DNA of 35,392 nt from RGIG4079 sp045576735 (GTDB taxonomy: Bacteria > Bacteroidota > Bacteroidia > Bacteroidales > Muribaculaceae), in contig JAZNGZ010000110.1 of assembly GCA_045576735.1 (NCBI GenBank), positions 1-35,392 on the forward strand, read 5' to 3'. A program made the position numbers and the translations under genes. Below are positions 29,986-35,392 of the stretch, in pieces. The notes below the pieces were generated by a model. The model worked only from the letters and a program-made list of their open reading frames with translations, was not told where the DNA came from and searched no databases. The first letter of the stretch is position 1. Every line of letters begins with the position of its first letter.

Positions 29986-32451
29986 ATGAACATATCATAT
30001 AACTGGCTAAAAGAATATGCCGACTTCAACCTCACCCCCGAGGAACTTGGAGCCGCGCTCACATCTATCGGTCTTGAAACCGGTGGTATTGAAGAAGTTG
30101 AATCTATCCGTGGCGGATTGCGTGGTATCGTGATTGGCAAAGTGCTCACTTGCGAAGACCACCCCAATAGCGACCACCTTCATATCACAACTGTCGACCT
30201 TGGCAATGGCGAACCCACTCAAATCGTGTGTGGAGCTCCCAACGTTGCTGCCGGTCAAACTGTTGTAGTGGCAACAGTAGGTACAATCCTTTACGATGGA
30301 GATAAAGAATTCCAAATAAAGAAATCAAAAATCCGCGGTGTTGAATCATTCGGTATGATTTGTGCTGAAGATGAAATTGGCATCGGTCAATCTCACGACG
30401 GCATCATCGTGCTCAACGAAGAGGTTAAGCCCGGCACCCCTGCCGCTGAATATTATAACCTCACAAGCGATTATGTGCTTGAAGTAGACCTTACACCCAA
30501 TCGCATCGATGCAGCTTCGCACTATGGCGTAGCACGCGACCTTTGCGCTTGGCTTTCTCAAAACAAGGGCGAAGCCAAACCCAAACGCCCATCGGTTGAC
30601 GCATTCAAAATCGACCGTCAAGATGGCGCAGCTGAAGTGGTGGTAGAAAACACCGAAGCTTGTCCTCGTTATGCCGGCGTAACAATCCGCAATATCAAAG
30701 TGACCGAAAGTCCTAAATGGCTTAAAGATCGCTTGACTGCAATAGGACAACGCCCCATCAACAGCATCGTCGACATCACCAACTACTTGCTCCACGCAAT
30801 GGGACAACCTCTTCACTGCTTCGACCTCGACAAAGTGAAAGGCGAAAAAATCGTGGTGCGTAATTGCGCTGAAGGCACTCCATTCACCACTCTCGACGAA
30901 GTGGAACGCAAACTCAACAGTGCCGACTTGATGATTTGCAATGCCGAAGACCCAATGTGTATCGCAGGCGTATTTGGCGGCATCGACTCAGGTGTTACCG
31001 AAGAAACTACTTCAATCTTCTTCGAAAGCGCATACTTCAACCCCACCACAATTCGCAAAACTGCTCGCCGTCACGGTCTTAACACCGATGCATCATTCCG
31101 TTTCGAACGTGGCATCGACCCCAACAACACCATCTATGTGTTGAAACTTGCCGCATTGATGGCTCAAGAAATTGCAGGTGGTGAAATTTGTGGCGAAATC
31201 GTTGATATCTACCCCAACGAAATCAAACCATTCCCCGTTACTCTTTCTTACAAATACCTCAACGACCTCATCGGCAAAGAAATTCCTGCCGAAACCGTTG
31301 ACAACATACTCCGCTCGCTTGAGATTGAAATCAAAGACCGTCGCGACGGCGAAATCGACCTCGAAGTGCCCACTTATCGTGTTGACGTGTTGCGTCCTTG
31401 CGACGTGGTTGAAGATGTGTTGCGCATCTATGGTTACAACAACATCGAGTTTGACAACACTCTCCACGCCACACTATCATTCAAAACATTCACCGACAGC
31501 GCAAACGACCTTCGCGAACTAATCAGCAACCAATTGACTGCTGTTGGGTTCAACGAAATTCTCAACAACTCGCTATCGGCCGAAAGCTACTACGAAGGTT
31601 TGGCTCAATATCCTGCAACCAACTGTGTGAAGCTTCTCAACCCATTGAGCAACGACTTAAACGTGATGCGTCAAACATTGCTCTTCGGCGGATTGGAATC
31701 GCTTGCTCACAACATCAACCGTCGTTCAAGCGACTTGATGATGTATGAATTTGGCAACGTATACCACTTCAACCCCGAAGCCGAATCAACTACCGAAGCG
31801 CCACTCGCTCCATATAGCGAAACCGAAAAACTCGCTTTGTGGATTACCGGCAACATTCGTCAAGGCAACTGGGCTCGTAGCGAAGAAGCTGCCACTATTT
31901 ATGACCTCAAGGCTATCGTAGCCAACATTTTCGCTCGCTTAGGCATATCTACCCGCGAAATCATGCTCACCGATGGCAACGAAGAGATATATAGCGCATC
32001 AATCAATATCGCTACTCGTGCCGGCAAGCAACTTGGCGCAATGGGTATCGTGGCAAAAGCAATACTCAAAAAAGCCGACATCAAACAAGAAGTGCTCTTT
32101 GCCGAGCTCGATTGGAACGCTATCGTGAAACTCTCGCTCAAGAAGAAAGTTACATTCGCTCCTCTACCCAAAACACAACCTGTGAAACGCGACCTCGCGC
32201 TTCTTATCGACAAAGCTGTGACTATGGCTCAAATCGAGGCTGTTGTGAGAGAAAGCGAACGCAAATTGCTCAAAGATGTAACACTCTTCGACGTGTATGA
32301 AGGCAAAAACCTTCCCGAAGGCAAGAAATCATACGCGATAGCAATGACTATTCAAGACGACGAAAAAACTCTCCAAGACAAACAAATCGAAGCTGTGATG
32401 AACAAAATCATCACCAACCTCGAAAAACGCCTTGGTGCTTCACTTAGATAA
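29986..32451 (+). CDS. pheT: Phenylalanine-tRNA ligase beta subunit
   Basis: 821 residues, the usual size. With PheS (not in this window) it forms the enzyme that charges tRNA-Phe. The domains are the N-terminal tRNA-binding OB domain (about 40-150, with D-H-P-N-S-D-H-L-H near 53-61), the B3/B4 editing domain (about 210-385), the B5 domain (about 405-480), the catalytic-like core, and the C-terminal ferredoxin-fold anticodon-binding domain (about 728-821, with P-V-K-R-D-L-A-L). The G-L-N-T-D-A-S-F-R-F-E-R-G motif near 364-376 is typical. It has its own promoter element and is followed 34 bases later by yebC. Confidence 0.96.
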   Translation: MNISYNWLKEYADFNLTPEELGAALTSIGLETGGIEEVESIRGGLRGIVIGKVLTCEDHPNSDHLHITTVDLGNGEPTQIVCGAPNVAAGQTVVVATVGTILYDGDKEFQIKKSKIRGVESFGMICAEDEIGIGQSHDGIIVLNEEVKPGTPAAEYYNLTSDYVLEVDLTPNRIDAASHYGVARDLCAWLSQNKGEAKPKRPSVDAFKIDRQDGAAEVVVENTEACPRYAGVTIRNIKVTESPKWLKDRLTAIGQRPINSIVDITNYLLHAMGQPLHCFDLDKVKGEKIVVRNCAEGTPFTTLDEVERKLNSADLMICNAEDPMCIAGVFGGIDSGVTEETTSIFFESAYFNPTTIRKTARRHGLNTDASFRFERGIDPNNTIYVLKLAALMAQEIAGGEICGEIVDIYPNEIKPFPVTLSYKYLNDLIGKEIPAETVDNILRSLEIEIKDRRDGEIDLEVPTYRVDVLRPCDVVEDVLRIYGYNNIEFDNTLHATLSFKTFTDSANDLRELISNQLTAVGFNEILNNSLSAESYYEGLAQYPATNCVKLLNPLSNDLNVMRQTLLFGGLESLAHNINRRSSDLMMYEFGNVYHFNPEAESTTEAPLAPYSETEKLALWITGNIRQGNWARSEEAATIYDLKAIVANIFARLGISTREIMLTDGNEEIYSASINIATRAGKQLGAMGIVAKAILKKADIKQEVLFAELDWNAIVKLSLKKKVTFAPLPKTQPVKRDLALLIDKAVTMAQIEAVVRESERKLLKDVTLFDVYEGKNLPEGKKSYAIAMTIQDDEKTLQDKQIEAVMNKIITNLEKRLGASLR

Positions 32452-32485
32452 TCAATAATTAACAACTAAAAATTAAAATATTACA

Positions 32486-33211
32486 ATGGGAAGAGCTTTT
32501 GAATATCGCAAAGCAAGAAAACTCAAACGCTGGGGCAATATGTCTCGCACATTTACTCGCATCGGTAAAGAAATCACTATCGCCGCTAAAGCAGGTGGTC
32601 CCGACCCCGATGTAAACCCTCGCTTGCGCGCTTTGATGCAAAACGCTAAGGCTGCAAACATGCCTAAAGACACTGTAGAACGCGCAATCAAGAAAGCAAC
32701 CGAAAAAGATGCAGGCGACTACAAAGAAATCATCTATGAAGGATATGGTCCTTTTGGTATCGCTATCGTTGTAGAAGCCGCTACCGACAACAATACCCGT
32801 ACAGTTGCCAACGTGCGCTCTTATTTCAACAAGTTTGGCGGAAGCCTTGGCACAACAGGTAGCTTGACATTCCTTTTCGAGCACAAATGTACATTCCACG
32901 TTGTCGCAAAAGAAGGTGTTGACCTTGAAGAACTCGAACTCGAACTTATCGACTTCGGTGTAGACGAAATCGACTTCGACGAAGAAGAAAACGAAATCGT
33001 ATTGTCAGCTCCATTTGAATGCAACTCTGAAATCCAAAAATATCTCGAAGAAAACGGATTTGAGATCAAGAGCTCTGAATTTGTGCGCATTCCTAACGAC
33101 CTCAAAGAAGTCAACGAAGAGCAACGCACTCAAATCGAAAAACTTCTCGAAAAATTTGAAGATGACGACGACGTGCAAAACGTGTTCCACAACATGAAAG
33201 AAGAAGAATAA
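32486..33211 (+). CDS. YebC/PmpR-family protein
   Basis: 241 residues, standard size. The opening M-G-R-A-F-E-Y-R-K-A-R-K and G-P-D-P-D-V-N-P-R-L-R near 38-48 mark the family, followed by N-M-P-K-D-T-V-E-R-A-I-K-K and Y-E-G-Y-G-P-F-G-I-A. YebC-family proteins were described as transcription regulators; recent work on related proteins points to a role in translation at difficult sequences such as proline stretches. It is probably cotranscribed with pheT. The acidic C-terminus (D-D-D-D) is a small local feature. Confidence 0.92.
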   Translation: MGRAFEYRKARKLKRWGNMSRTFTRIGKEITIAAKAGGPDPDVNPRLRALMQNAKAANMPKDTVERAIKKATEKDAGDYKEIIYEGYGPFGIAIVVEAATDNNTRTVANVRSYFNKFGGSLGTTGSLTFLFEHKCTFHVVAKEGVDLEELELELIDFGVDEIDFDEEENEIVLSAPFECNSEIQKYLEENGFEIKSSEFVRIPNDLKEVNEEQRTQIEKLLEKFEDDDDVQNVFHNMKEEE

Positions 33212-33235
33212 GTTTTACAACACATATCTACACAA

Positions 33236-33270
33236 GAGGCGACCTACTCAACATGGTTGCCTCTATTTTT
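33236..33270 (+). terminator. Intrinsic terminator after yebC
   Basis: GAGGCGACC (33236-33244) pairs with GGTTGCCTC (33255-33263) with one G-U, around a 10-base loop, followed by TATTTTT. The region 33271-33454 shows no gene. Confidence 0.8.
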
Positions 33271-33405
33271 TATGGAGTTTCCGCTAATGCCTTCTTTGTC
33301 ACATACATATTAACAAATCTCACTGAAACCCACAATATCATCACAACAAACTGCCATTTTATCACAAAGCCTATTATATACAAGTATTTTTTCAACTTTT
33401 TTATT

Positions 33406-33413
33406 TACCTTTG
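33406..33413 (+). promoter_or_regulatory. -7 element for the 33455 gene
   Basis: TACCTTTG fits TAnnTTTG, 41 bases before the ATG at 33455. A -33 box is not clear. Confidence 0.5.
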
Positions 33414-33454
33414 TTGTGTAAACAATAAATTATTTCTTATTAAATAATTATATT

Positions 33455-35176
33455 ATGAAACCAACATTTCTCAAATCAATCTTATCGTTTTGTATTGCGA
33501 TAGTAATCTCCACAACACAATTTAATGCATCAGCTCAATTTGAATCACTTTCAAAAGAAGAGGCTCAGTCCACTTTGTACATGATGGCGGAGCAGATATC
33601 ACAAATTAAAAATAATATAAGTATTGGGAACAACACGATTAACGATTTTAGCTACAATGGCAGCATCTTAAACATGTCCTACTTAATGAACGATGAGGAT
33701 GTGAGATTCTTCACTTCTGACTTTATCACTCTACAATTCCACAATTTACTCCAAGAAGATAGCTCAAAAAAAGAGTCATTTGCGCTTATATCTACATTAT
33801 TGCGCAAAGCCGATAGCAACTTGAGAATCGAATTTTGCGACCCTAATGGACACAAAGTGGAACACATATTAACTCCCGATGATATTGACAATATTATGAC
33901 CAAGTCGATTGAGGAATTGGGTATTGACAGAGAACAAATGTCTAATTACAGTATTTTTTACTACAACTCACTACTCAAGAAAAACATTGATGGGGTTTAC
34001 ATTTTGGACGCTAAAGCCATTAAAGAGAATGGGTTTGTCAAACTATCAATGGTTACATCTTTTGAGAGTGAAATAATCAACCTATTATCTCCTGGCGACA
34101 TCAAGAATATGTTTCTAGACATATTAGGCTCAGAGCCATTAATCGTCACAGGATTTGCCAACCAACTCAAGGCATTTGGCTACAAAGGCATCATTCTTGA
34201 ATATAACAACAAACAAGGAGCATCACGTTCTTCTAAAATCACCGTTGAGGATTTATTAAATCCAACGTCATCATACGAACAATCATATAGCCCATATTCC
34301 AATAAAGAGAATTACTATTCTAACAACAATTCATTAGAAGGACTTAGTACTGAGCAATTCAATTCATATCTTGCCAACCTTAGCGATGCTGAGAAAAAGC
34401 AATTCACTGAAACATTCCTTCAATCAATGGAAATAGGAGCAAAAGAAGCAATCGGGACAAATGGCATCACTAATGTCCATGTTTTCTTATCGGGAGATTA
34501 TGCTTCAGTTTTATTTTCTATCAATGGAGTTGCCGACCTTTCCGAATCGGAATTATTGTCTATCAAACAAAATTTGGTTCAAAAATTCAGAAACGATGAA
34601 ACAATGTCCACCTTTAGCCCTATCATCCAACAAGCAACCGGAATTAAAGGCATTAAATACATCTACAAAGACGAATATTCTTATAAATCAGCAACCATAA
34701 CTGTTGATTGGGATGAGATTTCGGGTAGCAATAATTCTTATAACGGCTATAGCAATCCTTATTCAGATAATTCAAACGAATTTGATTTTTCCGATGCCAA
34801 CACCGATGAGTTAAGAGAACAATTTATACAAGATCTTAACAATTCTTTCAAATCAGAAGTAGGCACTAATGGGATAGCCGATGTATGGGCAAATCTATCG
34901 GGAGAAAGTCTCGTTATGAACTTCACGTTCGACTCAACTATAGATTTTAGCGATATTGGCGACCTCAACGAAATCAAAAATGAGCTCATTCAAGATATGA
35001 CAGCAACCGATGATGATCTCATAACATGTCTAGGTCTATATTATCTCGACATCAAAAATATAAAATTTGTGATACAAAGCGAATCCTCTCGCGTAAAACG
35101 CTCTTTCACAATTAGCATCGAAGATATAGTTAACGGCACATTCGTTCCCGAAGAAGTACAATACAACGAAATATAA
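33455..35176 (+). CDS. Secreted protein with four divergent tandem repeats, function unknown
   Basis: 573 residues with a signal peptide (about 1-27, cleavage after A-S-A). The mature part appears to be built of about four related units of roughly 110-130 residues: about 30-150, 150-270, 300-425 and 445-565. The last two are the clearest: both have E-x-x-G-T-N-G-I-x-x-V near their start, followed by L-S-G-x-x-x-x-x-x-F, D-(F/L)-S, an I-K-x-x-L-(V/I)-Q helix, then G-(I/L)-K-x-I or D-I-K-N-I-K and a closing T-I-x-(V/I)-x-x-(D/E)-(I/D). Units are separated by serine-, tyrosine- and asparagine-rich spacers. I recognise no family or catalytic motif. It is transcribed alone with its own terminator. 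Confidence 0.65.
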   Translation: MKPTFLKSILSFCIAIVISTTQFNASAQFESLSKEEAQSTLYMMAEQISQIKNNISIGNNTINDFSYNGSILNMSYLMNDEDVRFFTSDFITLQFHNLLQEDSSKKESFALISTLLRKADSNLRIEFCDPNGHKVEHILTPDDIDNIMTKSIEELGIDREQMSNYSIFYYNSLLKKNIDGVYILDAKAIKENGFVKLSMVTSFESEIINLLSPGDIKNMFLDILGSEPLIVTGFANQLKAFGYKGIILEYNNKQGASRSSKITVEDLLNPTSSYEQSYSPYSNKENYYSNNNSLEGLSTEQFNSYLANLSDAEKKQFTETFLQSMEIGAKEAIGTNGITNVHVFLSGDYASVLFSINGVADLSESELLSIKQNLVQKFRNDETMSTFSPIIQQATGIKGIKYIYKDEYSYKSATITVDWDEISGSNNSYNGYSNPYSDNSNEFDFSDANTDELREQFIQDLNNSFKSEVGTNGIADVWANLSGESLVMNFTFDSTIDFSDIGDLNEIKNELIQDMTATDDDLITCLGLYYLDIKNIKFVIQSESSRVKRSFTISIEDIVNGTFVPEEVQYNEI

Positions 35177-35196
35177 TCACTTCCCTCTCTATCGAT

Positions 35197-35236
35197 AAGT
35201 CGCATGCCCCTACCGGTATGCGACTTTTATTTTTTC
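35197..35236 (+). terminator. Intrinsic terminator after the four-repeat gene
   Basis: AAGTCGCAT (35197-35205) pairs with ATGCGACTT (35218-35226), followed by a T-rich tract. Confidence 0.85.
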
Positions 35237-35248
35237 GAAAAATTTCAC

Positions 35249-35256
35249 TACATTTG
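35249..35256 (+). promoter_or_regulatory. -7 element for the radical SAM gene
   Basis: TACATTTG matches TAnnTTTG and ends only 6 bases before the ATG at 35263, so transcription would start at or within a base or two of the start codon. Confidence 0.5.
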
Positions 35257-35262
35257 CAATCG

Positions 35263-35392
35263 ATGAACGATGCTGCTCACATAATAGGAATTTGCCGCCA
35301 TCGCTTGACTACCGACGGCGAGGGTGTTACCACTTTGGTGGCATTCCATGGCTGCCCGTTGCGTTGCAAATACTGCCTTAACCCTCAATCGC
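35263..35392 (+). CDS. Radical SAM protein, glycyl-radical activase-like (5' part only)
   Basis: 43 codons are visible before the window ends. The frame contains T-D-G-E-G-V-T-T-L-V-A-F-H-G followed by the radical SAM cluster motif C-P-L-R-C-K-Y-C (C-x3-C-x2-C) and L-N-P-Q, as in pyruvate formate-lyase activating enzymes (D-G-x-G ... G-C-x-x-R-C-x-Y-C-x-N-P). Such enzymes use a 4Fe-4S cluster and S-adenosylmethionine to make a radical on a partner protein. The substrate cannot be told from this fragment. The ATG chosen lies almost at the expected transcription start. Confidence 0.7.
   Translation, partial: MNDAAHIIGICRHRLTTDGEGVTTLVAFHGCPLRCKYCLNPQS

Noticed and set aside
30346..31467. Several minus-strand frames over pheT
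   Set aside because: Shadows of a clearly conserved gene on the plus strand.
33253..33447. 64-codon open frame after yebC
   Set aside because: Its start lies inside the yebC terminator hairpin and it runs across the promoter of the next gene; no family pattern.
1..35392. CRISPR arrays, rRNA genes, phage genes
   Set aside because: No regularly spaced repeats, rRNA signatures or phage structural genes were seen.

Overview
The window is chromosomal DNA from a member of the phylum Bacteroidota, most likely order Bacteroidales (gut-type; Muribaculaceae is a plausible but unproven guess). This rests on AT-rich DNA, promoters of the Bacteroidota form (TTTG about 20 bp upstream of TAnnTTTG), type IX secretion genes (PorU-like and PorV), Bacteroidota-specific protein families (DUF2851, DUF4919, DUF4348) and a SufBCDS operon headed by a CvpA-like gene.

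Layout. 1-724: the 5' end of an IS256-type transposase gene on the minus strand, whose element end has cut off the 3' end of a lipoprotein gene of the formylglycine-generating-enzyme fold. 936-5464: small secreted and membrane proteins of unknown role, a DUF2851 protein and an AraC-type regulator. 5608-11057 (minus): cvpA-like, sufB, sufC, sufD, sufS, which assemble iron-sulphur clusters. 11303-20897: the type IX secretion region, with a PorU-like sortase, then rex, a degenerate fumarylacetoacetase-like gene and a second PorU in a tight operon, then porV after a terminator. 20922-27168: ispF, then rimP-nusA-infB-folK-thioesterase behind a short attenuator-like leader. 27169-27532: a long gene-free stretch that looks like a structured RNA of about 265 nt, followed by a PEGA-type lipoprotein. 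28491-29216 (minus): recO. 29406-33211: a tRNA-Glu, rpsT, tRNA-Glu unit, then pheT and yebC. 33455-35176: a secreted protein made of about four divergent repeats. 35263-end: the start of a radical SAM protein.

How the genes work together. SufBCD is the scaffold and SufS the sulphur donor for Fe-S clusters; no sufE or sufU lies here. PorU and PorV are outer-membrane parts of the type IX system: PorV shuttles cargo and PorU removes the C-terminal signal and attaches the protein to the surface. Rex, an NADH/NAD+ sensor, is overlapped by the pseudo-enzyme gene, which is followed 7 bp later by the second porU, so cell redox state may feed into secretion. The rest (translation factors, Phe-tRNA synthetase, S20, folate and isoprenoid enzymes, RecO) is housekeeping.

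The points most worth a second look are the candidate RNA at 27224-27489, the two PorU paralogs with identical His-Cys spacing, the fumarylacetoacetase-like protein that has lost its metal ligands, the leader hairpin of the rimP-nusA-infB operon, and the transposon-cut gene at the left edge. Family names come from recalled sequence patterns; no database search was run.
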